Assembly: GCF_018729455.1 (NCBI RefSeq)
Contig: NZ_JAHHZF010000005.1
Location: forward strand, 124,001 to 188,000
DNA length: 64,000 nucleotides
From: Prosthecodimorpha staleyi
GTDB taxonomy: Bacteria; Pseudomonadota; Alphaproteobacteria; Rhizobiales; Ancalomicrobiaceae
Direction: 5' to 3'
The position numbers and the translations under genes are program-made. The notes beneath the pieces are model-generated. The model saw nothing but the letters and a program-made list of their open reading frames with translations. It did no database searches and was not told where the DNA came from. The first letter of the stretch is position 1; the number at the start of each line of letters is the position of its first letter. Of this stretch, positions 9,528 to 20,506 are shown in pieces.

Positions 9528-9710
9528 AGTCTGGGTGCCTCGGACATGTCGGGTCGCTTGACCCGATCAACGGCGCGGGGGTTGGCACCGTAACGTCATC
9601 CGGCAGACCGGATGGCGCCTCCTCGGTGCCGGAACAACGCGAATAGGACGTTCGGGTTCCGAAGAAAGTCGCCTGCCGACACCCTGGCGATCCGCCGCCG
9701 GGGCGTTCCC

Positions 9711-9841
9711 CCGCTCAGAGCCGGCAGAGGATCTGGTCGATCCGGAAGCGCGGCTCAAGTCGGCTGTTGCCGACTTGAGAGTCCTGTGAAGGGAGCGCTT
9801 CCGCTCAGAGCCGGTAGAGGATCTGGTCGGTCCAGAAGCGC
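9711..9841. repeat. Direct repeat: the last 41 bases of ldtR duplicated 90 bases downstream
   Basis: Bases 9711-9751 match 9801-9841 (the 3' end of ldtR with its stop) at 38 of 41 positions. On the minus strand the extra copy would read RFRIDQILCRL-stop against RFWTDQILYRL-stop in the gene. The rest of the 9443-9804 gap holds the U7 terminator and an 11-bp inverted repeat; I see no gene there. Confidence 0.85.
9754..9779. repeat. Perfect 11-bp inverted repeat downstream of ldtR
   Basis: CTCAAGTCGGC and GCCGACTTGAG are separated by TGTT, between the two copies of the ldtR tail. It has no T-run. It may be part of the original ldtR terminator or an mRNA 3' hairpin. Confidence 0.7.
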
Positions 9842-10317
9842 TCCAGCCTATGCAGCGACTTGTTGAGAAGCTTGAATTCGCCCGGACCGATGCCGCCGAC
9901 CTGCTCGATCGAACGGATATGGCGCTCGTAGAGCTTGTCGATCACCTTGGCGACCGTCTGTCCCTTGTCGGTCAGACTGACGCGGACGGAGCGGCGGTCG
10001 ATCCGAGAGCGCTCGTGCTTGACGTAGCCGCCTTCGACCAGCTTCTTCAGATTATACGAGACGTTCGACCCGAGATAATAGCCGCGGGTGCGCAGTTCAC
10101 CGGCCGTCAGTTCGGACTCGCCGATATTGAACAGGAGCAGGGCCTGCACGGAATTGACGTCATCGCGTCCCATGCGGTCGAACTCGTCCTTGATGACATC
10201 GAGCAGCCGCCTGTGCAGACGCTCGACGAGCGTTAGCGCCTCAAGGTAGAGCGGCTTCAGAGCCACGTCTTCCTCTGCATGCGCCAGCGCGTCTACCGCT
10301 CTTTTTGCATTGAGCAT
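9805..10317 (-). CDS. ldtR: MarR-family transcriptional regulator LdtR
   Basis: A 170-residue winged-helix regulator. The MarR DNA-recognition region is GYYLGSNVSYNLKKLVEGGY followed by the wing (RSRIDRRSVRVSLTDKG), at about residues 78-117. The long N-terminus and the NIGESELTAGELRTRGYYLG segment are typical of the rhizobial LdtR group, which controls L,D-transpeptidase genes. An L,D-transpeptidase lies nearby at 7175-8539, and that supports the name. Its 3' end is partly duplicated downstream. Confidence 0.9.
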   Translation of the reverse strand: MLNAKRAVDALAHAEEDVALKPLYLEALTLVERLHRRLLDVIKDEFDRMGRDDVNSVQALLLFNIGESELTAGELRTRGYYLGSNVSYNLKKLVEGGYVKHERSRIDRRSVRVSLTDKGQTVAKVIDKLYERHIRSIEQVGGIGPGEFKLLNKSLHRLERFWTDQILYRL

Positions 10318-10790
10318 GGGAAATCGCCTCGCTGATGGTCTTTATTGTCAGCCGCTTCTGCGGCCTTTGATAATCGGACACTAGCGCTCTGAATCTAAAA
10401 TCGCCTTAAGTCGTAGTCTAAAATTTCGGTAAAATGGAAGCACTGGGCATCGTACTAAATATCTTCTGAAAGTAACTATTCAAACTTGGCCTAACTGGCC
10501 GATTCTCTCGACATTCGGCGAGATGCCGTTTGGGAAGGCATTAACGCTGGAGGCCTCCATCGGACCCGCTGCGGCGACCCGGAAGGCCTCGAACCGCCCC
10601 GACGCGCCGCTTCCCGAGCCCCCCGCGCGGACACCGCCGGGACACGGCACCCCGTATCCCGGCGTCGGGTCGGGCCGACAGCCGAACGGGGCCGATGCGG
10701 TGCATCGACCCCGTTCCATTCGTCTTGCAAGGAAAAGATTTCGAAAGCTCGTCTCGGCCGGGCCCCTATCCGCGCCGGCGTCGCCAGCCG
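10318..10790. other. Intergenic region upstream of ldtR and downstream of mmsB
   Basis: Bases 10320-10500 are AT-rich compared with their surroundings and probably hold the ldtR promoter; a weak candidate is TTGAAT at 10483-10478 and TATTTA at 10461-10456, 16 bases apart. The part nearer mmsB holds a long hairpin listed separately. I see no gene. Confidence 0.5.
10684..10716 (-). terminator. Long hairpin after mmsB
   Basis: A 15-bp stem with a three-base loop lies about 75 bases beyond the mmsB stop. One pair is a C-A mismatch in plus-strand RNA but a U-G wobble in minus-strand RNA, so the structure is complete only in the mmsB transcript. There is no U-tract, so it may stabilise the 3' end or terminate with Rho. 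Confidence 0.6.
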
Positions 10791-11678
10791 TCAAACGCCT
10801 TGCAGCATGCGTACGATGCCGGAGAAGTCGACACCGGCATGGCCGCCCTGGACATAGAGGCGGTAGAGCTGGGCCGCCTCCGCGCCGAGCGGGGTGACGG
10901 CGCCGGCCGCACTGGCCACGTCTTGGGAAAGCTTGAGGTCCTTCAGCATCATGGCGGCGGTGAAGCCGGGCGCGTAGCCGCGATTGGCCGGGCTGGTCGG
11001 CACCGGTCCCGGCACCGGGCAGTAGGTGGTCAGCGACCAGCATTGGCCGGACGATTTCGACGCGATGTCGAACAGCTTCTGGTGGTCGAGACCGAGCTTG
11101 TCGGCCAACGCGAAGGCCTCGCTGACCGCGATCATCGAGATGCCGAGGATCATGTTGTTGCAGATCTTCGCCGCTTGGCCGTTGCCGGCGCCGCCGGCAT
11201 GGACGATCGTCTTGCCCATGCATTCCAGGATCGGCCGCGCGCGCTCGAAGGCCGCGTCGGCGCCGCCGACCATGAAGGTCAGCGTGCCGGCCGCCGCGCC
11301 GCCGGTGCCGCCCGAGACGGGCGCATCGACCATCGCCATGCCGGCCTTGTCGGCGGCGGCGGCGACCTGGCGGGCCGCCTCGACATGGATGGTCGAGCTG
11401 TCGATGAACAGCGTGCCCGGCGCAGCCCGTTCGATCACCCCGCCCGGCCCGGTATAGACCGCGATGACATGGGCGCCTTCCGGCAGCATCGAGACGACCG
11501 CATCCACGTCCGCGGCCGCCTCGCCGGCCGAACCGACCACGGTCCCGCCGATCTCGGCGAAGCGCGCCGCCGAAGCCTCGGAAAGGTCGAAGCCCTTCAC
11601 GGTATGGCCGGCCTTGACCAGGTTGGCGGCCATGGGGCCGCCCATATTGCCGAGACCGATGAATCCGATGCGTGCCAT
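10791..11678 (-). CDS. mmsB: 3-hydroxyisobutyrate dehydrogenase
   Basis: Oxidises 3-hydroxyisobutyrate to methylmalonate semialdehyde with NAD in valine breakdown. The Rossmann signature GLGNMG is at 8-13, the substrate motif DAPVSGGTGGA near 118-128, and the catalytic lysine is K171 in GNGQAAKICNN. At 295 residues it is full length. It is the last gene of the minus-strand valine operon that starts with the acyl-CoA dehydrogenase at 14396; only the DUF6163-like gene lies between it and the hydrolase. Confidence 0.95.
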   Translation of the reverse strand: MARIGFIGLGNMGGPMAANLVKAGHTVKGFDLSEASAARFAEIGGTVVGSAGEAAADVDAVVSMLPEGAHVIAVYTGPGGVIERAAPGTLFIDSSTIHVEAARQVAAAADKAGMAMVDAPVSGGTGGAAAGTLTFMVGGADAAFERARPILECMGKTIVHAGGAGNGQAAKICNNMILGISMIAVSEAFALADKLGLDHQKLFDIASKSSGQCWSLTTYCPVPGPVPTSPANRGYAPGFTAAMMLKDLKLSQDVASAAGAVTPLGAEAAQLYRLYVQGGHAGVDFSGIVRMLQGV

Positions 11679-11701
11679 GACGTGTTTCCCCCGTCCGCCC
11701 G

Positions 11702-12187
11702 TCAGCCGAGCGTGTTCATGGTTTGCCGCCGGCGCTGGCGGCTGAGGCGGTCCTCAAGCCGTTCCTCGCGCCAGGCGAGGAAGGCGAGGACCACGTAGAC
11801 GATGACGGCGCCGACCTCGATCGCGGTGAGGACGGTGTTGCCGCCATGCAGATCCGAATAGGCGGTGTGCAGCGTGACGCGGATAGCGGTATTGACGCAC
11901 CACAGGACGACACCCCAGGAGGTCGCCATCCAGAGCCCGACCGAGGCGACCAGATCGACCGCCGCGAACACCGCGATGGCGTTCTTCACCGGCACGCGCT
12001 GGTCCATGAACGGCGTCGAGCCGAGATCGGTCGCGCCGATCACATAGGCCCAGCTCAGGATGCCGTAGCCGAGGATCGAGAGGGCCAGCGCGCGCATGAA
12101 GAAGAGGCGCGCGCGGCGCCAGTTCAGGCGCGGCGGTTCGACCGACGCGGCCGGCGGCTTGTTGGTCGTCTGCTGGGCCTGAGCCAT
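11702..12187 (-). CDS. DUF6163-like small membrane protein
   Basis: A 161-residue protein with a hydrophilic, Pro-rich N-terminus and four predicted membrane segments (about 32-50, 70-90, 93-110 and 122-142), then a basic tail (REERLEDRLSRQRRR). It resembles the DUF6163 family of Hyphomicrobiales. It sits four bases after the hydrolase stop and 23 bases before mmsB, so it is co-transcribed with valine-catabolic genes, but its role is unknown. Confidence 0.8.
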   Translation of the reverse strand: MAQAQQTTNKPPAASVEPPRLNWRRARLFFMRALALSILGYGILSWAYVIGATDLGSTPFMDQRVPVKNAIAVFAAVDLVASVGLWMATSWGVVLWCVNTAIRVTLHTAYSDLHGGNTVLTAIEVGAVIVYVVLAFLAWREERLEDRLSRQRRRQTMNTLG

Positions 12188-12190
12188 GGT

Positions 12191-13246
12191 CTATCCGAAT
12201 GTCAGGTCGCCCCCCGCGGGGGCAACGAAATGGGCCTCGATGTCGACGCTGTCGATCTCTTCCGGATCGGCCGGCCGCCAGCGCGGCGCGTTGTCCTTGT
12301 CGATGATCACCGCGCGGACGCCCTCGTAGAAGTCGTCGCCCTTCAGAATGCGCGAAACGATGCGGAATTCGAGGCGCATGCAGTCCTCGAAATCGCGCGC
12401 GGCGCCCATCTGCATCTGGCGCAGCGCGATTTCCAGCGAGGTCGGCGACTTGGAACGGATGTCGCGCGCCGTCGCGGCGGCCCAGTCGCCCGGGCTGGCG
12501 TCCAGCGCGGCCAGGATTTCGCCGACCGTCGGCCGGGCGAAGATGCGGTCGATCTCGGGCATCAGGGCGGCGATAGGCGCCGGTCCGGGATCGCCGTCGA
12601 AGGCGTTCAGCAGCGGCAGAGGATCGGCCACCTCGGCCAGATCGGCGGCGAGTTCGGCCAGCCGCGCCCGCGGCACGCAATGGGTCAGGATGCCGGCGAA
12701 GCGGGCGTCGGCCTGGCGCAGCCGGCCGCCGGTCAGGGCCAGCCAGGTGCCGAGACGGCCCGGGCAGCGCGGCAGGATGTAGGTGCCGCCGACATCGGGG
12801 AAGAAGCCGATGCCGACCTCCGGCATGGCGAAGGCAGTCTTCTCGCTGCCGACCCGGTAGCGCCCGTTGACCGCGATGCCGACGCCGCCGCCCATCACGA
12901 TGCCGTCGATCAAGGCGGTGATCGGCTTCGGATAGGCCCGGATCAGCGCGTTCAGCCGGTATTCGTCGCGGAAGAACTCGATCTGGGTCGGATCGCCGGC
13001 CCGGCCGAGATCGTAGATGTGGCGGATGTCGCCACCGGCCGAGAAGGCCTTCTCGCCGGCCGCGGTGAAGACCACATGGGCGACGGCCGGATCGTCGCGC
13101 CAGGCGTCGAGCGTCGCGCGGATCCCCAGGACCATGCCGTGGGTCAGCGCGTTGAGGGCTTGCGGGCGGTCGAGCCGGATGAAGCCGGCCTTGCCGCGTC
13201 GTTCAATGGCGAGATCGGTCGGGGCGGTATCGGTCACGTCGGTCAT
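12191..13246 (-). CDS. 3-hydroxyisobutyryl-CoA hydrolase
   Basis: A crotonase-fold enzyme (351 residues) that releases 3-hydroxyisobutyrate from CoA in valine degradation. The oxyanion-hole motif GGDIRHIYDLGR is near 65, and the HIBCH signature FAMPEVGIGFFPDVGGTYIL near 140-160 carries the Glu and Asp used for hydrolysis. The ATG at 13246 begins ten bases past the dehydrogenase stop; an in-frame TTG further upstream would overlap that gene. Its neighbours on both sides supply the previous and next pathway steps. Confidence 0.94.
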   Translation of the reverse strand: MTDVTDTAPTDLAIERRGKAGFIRLDRPQALNALTHGMVLGIRATLDAWRDDPAVAHVVFTAAGEKAFSAGGDIRHIYDLGRAGDPTQIEFFRDEYRLNALIRAYPKPITALIDGIVMGGGVGIAVNGRYRVGSEKTAFAMPEVGIGFFPDVGGTYILPRCPGRLGTWLALTGGRLRQADARFAGILTHCVPRARLAELAADLAEVADPLPLLNAFDGDPGPAPIAALMPEIDRIFARPTVGEILAALDASPGDWAAATARDIRSKSPTSLEIALRQMQMGAARDFEDCMRLEFRIVSRILKGDDFYEGVRAVIIDKDNAPRWRPADPEEIDSVDIEAHFVAPAGGDLTFG

Positions 13247-13256
13247 GGTCGGGGTT

Positions 13257-14396
13257 CTAGCGTCCAATCAGGTCACGCGCCACGATCAGGCGCATGATCT
13301 CGTTGGTGCCCTCCAGAATCTGGTGGACGCGCAGGTCGCGCAGGTAGCGCTCGATACCGTAGTCGCGAAGGTAGCCGTAGCCGCCATGGAGCTGCAGGGC
13401 CTGGTTGACCACCTCGAAGCCGACATCGGTGGCGAAGCGCTTGGCCATCGCGGCCTGCCGGGTCGCGGCCGGATCCTTGGCGTCGAGCAGCACGGCCGCC
13501 TTGTGGACCATCAGCCGCGCCGCCTCCAGTTCGGTCGCCATGTCGGCGAGGCGGAACTGCAGGGCCTGGAACTCGGCCAGCTTGCGGCCGAACTGGCTGC
13601 GCTCCTTCACATAGCGCAAAGCCCGGTCGAGGCATTCCTGTGCGCCGCCGAGCGAGCAGGCGGCGATGTTGATGCGGCCGCCGTCGAGCCCCGCCATGGC
13701 GATGCGGAAGCCCTCGCCCTCCGCGCCGACCCGGTTGGCGACCGGCACGCGCGCGCCGTCGAAATTGACCATCGCGGTCGGCTGCGACTTCCAGCCGAGC
13801 TTCTTCTCCTGCGCCCCGAAGGAGACCCCGGGCGTGTCCTTGGGGATCGCCAGGCAGGTGATGCCGCGCGGCCCCTCGCCGCCGGTGCGCACCATCGTCA
13901 CGTAGAGATCGGACGCGCCGCCGCCGGAGATGAAGGCCTTCGAGCCGGTGACCACATAGTGGTCACCGTCGAGCACCGCGCGGGTGCGCAGGGAGGCGGC
14001 GTCCGAGCCGGCATTGGGTTCGGTCAGGCAGTAGCTGGCGAACTGCGCCATGCTGGCGAGCCCCGGTACCAACCGGTGGCGCAGCTCCTCGCCGCCGAAG
14101 CGATCGATCATCCAGGCGGCCATGTTGTGGATCGAGATATAGGCCGTGGTCGACGGGCAGGCGCGCGCCAGCTCCTCGAAGATCACCGCCGCCTCGAGCC
14201 GCCCGAGCCCGGACCCGCCGACATCGTCGCGGATATAGATGCCGCCAAAGCCGAGCGCGGCCGCCTTGCGCAGGGTCTCGACGGGGAAGATCGAGCCCTC
14301 GTCCCAGCGGTCAGCATGCGGCGCCATCTCGGCACCGGCGAAGTCGGCCGCCATGTCCCTTATGGCGCCGGTCTCTTCGGAAAAGGCGAAGTCCAA
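13257..14396 (-). CDS. Acyl-CoA dehydrogenase, probably isobutyryl-CoA dehydrogenase
   Basis: An FAD enzyme for the first dehydrogenation of the valine-derived acyl-CoA. The family signatures are [12 protein letters not shown], the [18 protein letters not shown] block, and the catalytic Glu in LEGTNEIM. The context (3-hydroxyisobutyryl-CoA hydrolase and mmsB downstream) points to isobutyryl-CoA rather than another short-chain substrate. I chose a TTG start at 14396 (LDFAFSEET) because GGGAGAG lies just upstream and it gives the family's usual 379 residues. An ATG at 14465 would add 23 unconserved residues. Confidence 0.9.
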   Translation of the reverse strand: MDFAFSEETGAIRDMAADFAGAEMAPHADRWDEGSIFPVETLRKAAALGFGGIYIRDDVGGSGLGRLEAAVIFEELARACPSTTAYISIHNMAAWMIDRFGGEELRHRLVPGLASMAQFASYCLTEPNAGSDAASLRTRAVLDGDHYVVTGSKAFISGGGASDLYVTMVRTGGEGPRGITCLAIPKDTPGVSFGAQEKKLGWKSQPTAMVNFDGARVPVANRVGAEGEGFRIAMAGLDGGRINIAACSLGGAQECLDRALRYVKERSQFGRKLAEFQALQFRLADMATELEAARLMVHKAAVLLDAKDPAATRQAAMAKRFATDVGFEVVNQALQLHGGYGYLRDYGIERYLRDLRVHQILEGTNEIMRLIVARDLIGR

Positions 14397-14564
14397 GGGT
14401 CTCTCCCGGTCCCGGCGCGTCTCGTGATCGCGGCCGAAGCTATGGACCCGGCCGATGAGCGTCAATTGCCCGAGGGGATGGGGCTCGGGGGCGTACGGGT
14501 ATCCTGTGCGCCCCGCGCCCGGACAGGGTTCGTCAGCCCTCCGCCCGGGTGGAGACCGATCGGG

Positions 14565-14855
14565 TCAAGGGTCGAGCAGGTCCTGCCATTGCCGGGCGCC
14601 GTGGACGACGCGCACGATCTCGGCATCCTGGCCGGCCACGCGATAGAGGATCAGATACCGGCCGGCCGGAAAGGTCCGCAATTCGGGTCGGATGTCCGGA
14701 CGGGCGATGCCGAGGCCCGGCATGTCGCCGAGATTGCGGCAATGTCTGAGGATCTCGTCGTACCAGCGCAGCGCCGCGGCGGCGTTGTCCTGGGCGATGA
14801 AAAGGACGACCGCCTCGATGTCGGTCTCGGCCTGGGGTGTCAGCCGGAACGCCAT
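14565..14855 (-). CDS. parE: ParE/RelE-type toxin
   Basis: A 96-residue RelE/ParE-fold toxin: LTPQAETDIEAVVLFIAQDN at the start, then RYDEIL-like helices and the C-terminal strand pair GRYLILYRVAGQDAEIVRVV followed by HGARQWQDLL. ParE members usually poison DNA gyrase. The start ATG overlaps the antitoxin stop (TGATG), so expression is coupled. The pair sits just beyond the valine operon, on the same strand and upstream of it. Confidence 0.93.
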   Translation of the reverse strand: MAFRLTPQAETDIEAVVLFIAQDNAAAALRWYDEILRHCRNLGDMPGLGIARPDIRPELRTFPAGRYLILYRVAGQDAEIVRVVHGARQWQDLLDP

Positions 14856-15133
14856 CAGACATCCCGGGATGCGCGCTTCGCCTCGAGCACCTGCCGGATG
14901 CGGGCGAATGCCGCCTCGCCATCGGTCGCCTCGCCGCTGGCGAGCCCCGCGTCCCACAGGCGGCCCAGTTCGGCGACGGCTTCCGCGCGGTGCCTGCGGC
15001 GCCCCTGCCACTCGCGCAGGGCTTCCCGCATCACCTCGCTGGTGGAGGCATATTCGCCGGATTCGACGACCTGCCGGACGGCCGCGACCATCTCGGGGGT
15101 CAGCGCCACGCTGATCTTCTCGACATTGGCCAT
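14855..15133 (-). CDS. parD: ParD-type antitoxin
   Basis: A 92-residue type II antitoxin. The ribbon-helix-helix domain (KISVALTPEMVAAVRQVVES then YASTSEVMREALREW) fills residues 6-45, and the C-terminal half is the toxin-binding helix. It precedes parE with an overlapping stop/start, the normal antitoxin-first order. The ATG at 15133 gives the canonical N-terminus. Confidence 0.93.
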   Translation of the reverse strand: MANVEKISVALTPEMVAAVRQVVESGEYASTSEVMREALREWQGRRRHRAEAVAELGRLWDAGLASGEATDGEAAFARIRQVLEAKRASRDV

Positions 15134-15340
15134 CGGGCGCCTCTGCTCCAGTTCAACGGTAAGCAAGCTTACCACCACCCGGGCGCGGTCGACCATCCCG
15201 GATGGCCCCGCAACCGCCGCAGCCGCCCTGCCCCGTCCCGGCATATCTGATCGTCGCCGCGACCGCCCCCGACCGGGGTTTCCAAGCCGCGCCCGTCGGG
15301 CCACTCTGGATGCCCCGCTTGGCCCAACTCCGGATTCCCC

Positions 15341-15823
15341 ATGCAAGATTTCGTCGTCCGCGCCCTGGTCATGGGCGTCTTCGCCACGGCCGTGCTCGAT
15401 CTCTGGGCCCTGCTCCTGAACCGACTGTTCGGCTTCGGCCTGCCCAACTGGGCGATGGTCGGGCGCTGGTTCGCGCATCTGCCGCGCGGGCGCTTCGTGC
15501 ATGCCGACATCGCCGCCGCACCCGGCTTCGCCAACGAGCTGGCGATCGGCTGGATCATGCACTACGTGGTCGGCATCGCCTTTGCGGCGGCGACACTCCT
15601 GCTGGCCGGCCCGGGCTTCGCCAAGGCACCGACCCCGTTCTGGCCGCTTGTCGTCGGCTGGGCGACGATACTGTGCGGCTGGCTGATCCTGCAGCCCGGC
15701 ATGGGCGGCGGCATCGCCGCCTCGAAGCGGCCAAACCGGACCCAGATCCGGCTCCTCAACATCCTCGGCCACACCGTGTTCGGCCTCGCCCTGTGGGCGG
15801 CAGCGCTGGCGCTGGCGCGCTAG
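15341..15823 (+). CDS. DUF2938 integral membrane protein
   Basis: A 160-residue four-TM protein. The conserved DUF2938 features are MVGRWFAHLPRGRFVH, the ELAIGWIMHYVVGIAFA segment, LQPGMGGGIAASKRP, and the final helix NILGHTVFGLALW. Function unknown. It stands alone, divergent from parD, with an ATG directly after a short GC-rich leader. Confidence 0.88.
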   Translation: MQDFVVRALVMGVFATAVLDLWALLLNRLFGFGLPNWAMVGRWFAHLPRGRFVHADIAAAPGFANELAIGWIMHYVVGIAFAAATLLLAGPGFAKAPTPFWPLVVGWATILCGWLILQPGMGGGIAASKRPNRTQIRLLNILGHTVFGLALWAAALALAR

Positions 15824-15950
15824 CAGCGGCGTTCGCGCCCCCGCCATGGTGGCCGGATTGTCATCCCCGTGACAGTGCGATCCGGCGGTTCGGCTACAGT
15901 TTCCGCCATGAAGCCGGCCAATCGATCGGCTGGACACCGGGGATGCGACC

Positions 15951-17321
15951 ATGGCGAACGGTCTCGAACGATACGGCAATGTGCGCGGCGGCGGCTTCGT
16001 CGAGCTTCGGCCCGACACGCAGGGCGTCCAGGGCGACACGCGCATCAAGCAGAAGGGCGACCGGCCCTTCTTCGGCAAGTTCGTGACCGCCTTCAAGTCG
16101 CTGAAGACCCGGCATTCGACCACCGAGAAGCAGGCCAACCGCGCCGTCCGGCGCGACCTGCTCGACAATCTCGCCAAGGCCGACCGCGGCGTCGCCGCCC
16201 GCTACGCCGACCGGCTGGTCGGCGGCGACAAGGAGTCGAAGCCTTTGAGCGCCCGGTTGGTCCGCCAGATCATGGCCGAGGTCGGCCAGAACAAGGACAA
16301 CTGGAACGCCGCCGCCAAGACCGAGGGTCCCGGACGGAAGAAGGCGGTTGCCGAACAGCGCGACGGGATGGTCCAGGGCCGCTTCGACTGGCTGGCGACG
16401 GTCGCGACCCGCTTCCCCGGCCGCGTCGACGACTATCGCGAGACGCTGGCGGAAGCGGTCGACTCCGCCATGAAGACCGGCAAGATGACCCGCGACGAGG
16501 CGATCACCCACGTCGCCAAGAACCTCGCCGACCGCCTGCAGGACGAGCCGCCGCTGCCCGGCTTCGTGACCTTCGCAGGCGACAAGCCGACCGTGCCGGA
16601 GATCGAGGCCTCGATCCGCGGCAACCTCGCCGCCTATGAGAAGACCCTGCCGCAATTTCCGGTAGATTTCGCGCCGACCCCGGATCCGCTGGTCCTCGTG
16701 CTGCACGACCCCGAGGCCGTGCCGGAGAAATCGATCCTCAAGCAGACCGGCCCGGTCACTCCGGGCGAGATCCCGAACAAGAGCATTGCCGATTATACTC
16801 AGTTCCGGTCCGACGCCGAGAACGCAATCCTGGACGGGCTCGACGATCCCAGCAAGCCGCTGGTCATCCCGGGCATCAGCGGCATCCTGCCGTCGATCGA
16901 GGACATGGCGCCGCAGAGCCTGAAGGACGCGATCGACCATCACAACCGCCTGGTCGGCGACGACGGCGATAAGATCTCGCTGTCCGATCTCCTCGGCCAT
17001 CCCGGCATGGATATCTACGGGCGCTGCTTCAACCGTCTGAAGGAGTTGCACGAGAAGGCCGGCAACGACGACATCCCGTCGCGCGAGGAGGTCGAGAAGC
17101 TGATCAGCGGGGCGGTGCAGAAGGAACTGGACAACGGGCCGGTCAAGGGCATCGCGACCCATATCCTGGCCAATCCGAATCTCTCGCCGAAGGAGCGCCA
17201 GATCCTGCTCGCAGAGGTCATGGACCGGAACTCGAAGCTCTACCAGCACGGTCACAATATCGGGCCGATCCCGATCGGCAAATATGTCCAGAACTATCTC
17301 GACCAGGCGGTCCGCGACTGA
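15951..17321 (+). CDS. Unrecognised 456-residue soluble protein
   Basis: I recognise no family. The protein has no signal peptide or membrane segment. It is rich in charged helices, with a basic N-terminal part (residues 25-70), a KPLSARLVRQIMAEVGQ helix near 98-115, a Pro-rich middle (PQFPVDFAPTPDP) and a helical C-terminal domain ending in HGHNIGPIPIGKYVQNYLDQ. The architecture, with a disordered basic N-terminus followed by helical blocks, could suit a secreted effector or scaffold, but that is speculation. Codon use matches its neighbours. A GC-rich hairpin at 17353-17373 follows. Confidence 0.75.
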   Translation: MANGLERYGNVRGGGFVELRPDTQGVQGDTRIKQKGDRPFFGKFVTAFKSLKTRHSTTEKQANRAVRRDLLDNLAKADRGVAARYADRLVGGDKESKPLSARLVRQIMAEVGQNKDNWNAAAKTEGPGRKKAVAEQRDGMVQGRFDWLATVATRFPGRVDDYRETLAEAVDSAMKTGKMTRDEAITHVAKNLADRLQDEPPLPGFVTFAGDKPTVPEIEASIRGNLAAYEKTLPQFPVDFAPTPDPLVLVLHDPEAVPEKSILKQTGPVTPGEIPNKSIADYTQFRSDAENAILDGLDDPSKPLVIPGISGILPSIEDMAPQSLKDAIDHHNRLVGDDGDKISLSDLLGHPGMDIYGRCFNRLKELHEKAGNDDIPSREEVEKLISGAVQKELDNGPVKGIATHILANPNLSPKERQILLAEVMDRNSKLYQHGHNIGPIPIGKYVQNYLDQAVRD

Positions 17322-17456
17322 CCACCGGCACGGCGCATCCGCGATGGGCGCTGCGGCGGGTTTCCCCCGCCGCCAAATCGGACTAGGGTCGCGGGCATCG
17401 CAGAACGGTGGCCGCGCACGCGGATCGGACGAGAGTCGGCGGGCGATCGCCATTGA

Positions 17457-19930
<2,474 letters not shown>

Positions 19931-20067
19931 TCGATATCCGGACGATTGTCTCGACCGGTAGGAAGACCCTGTCTATTAAGACCGTGATTTGGCGCCCTTC
20001 ACTTGGTTCCAACGGAAGCCGAACGGCGGACTCATGCTAGTGTCCTTCCATAAGGCGTAGGCAAGCG

Positions 20068-20496
20068 ATGAGAAGCAGGCAAGGTTCCGAACCCGAGCGG
20101 ACCGACACGATGGTGGCAGCTGATGACACCGTGCTGACGCGCGGCAGTCGGCCGTTTCTTGTCACGCATTTCCATCTCACCGAGGAAGTCATGCTTCCGG
20201 GCTTCTATCCGGAAGGTGACGGCGAAAGCATCCACGAAGACACCGATTTCGACGTCGTCGAAGCCGCCCTCTGGGCGCTCCGCCGGCGATCTTCCGACCT
20301 GCCGGACCTGGAACGGACGATCCGGCATGCCCCGCGTCTGGCCGGTTTCGCGCTAGGTATCACGGTAAGGGGACGCCCGAACCACATCGGCAAGCTGATC
20401 CGGCATCCGAAAACCGGTGCCTACATCTCTGGCAAGATTGCCAGATCGATTCGTCCCTCCCGGTGGCGCGGCGGCGAAGGCCGGCGTCAGGGATAG
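20068..20496 (+). CDS. Small unrecognised protein
   Basis: A 142-residue soluble protein with no family I know. Its middle (RPFLVTHFHLTEEVMLPGFY then EDTDFDVVEAALWALRRR) looks like a real folded segment, and the C-terminus is basic. The start is uncertain: the ATG at 20068, or the ATG at 20110 (MVAADD), which lacks a clear Shine-Dalgarno. It ends ten bases before the threonine ammonia-lyase start, so the two are probably co-transcribed. Confidence 0.6.
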   Translation: MRSRQGSEPERTDTMVAADDTVLTRGSRPFLVTHFHLTEEVMLPGFYPEGDGESIHEDTDFDVVEAALWALRRRSSDLPDLERTIRHAPRLAGFALGITVRGRPNHIGKLIRHPKTGAYISGKIARSIRPSRWRGGEGRRQG

Positions 20497-20506
20497 CGGA
20501 GCCCCC

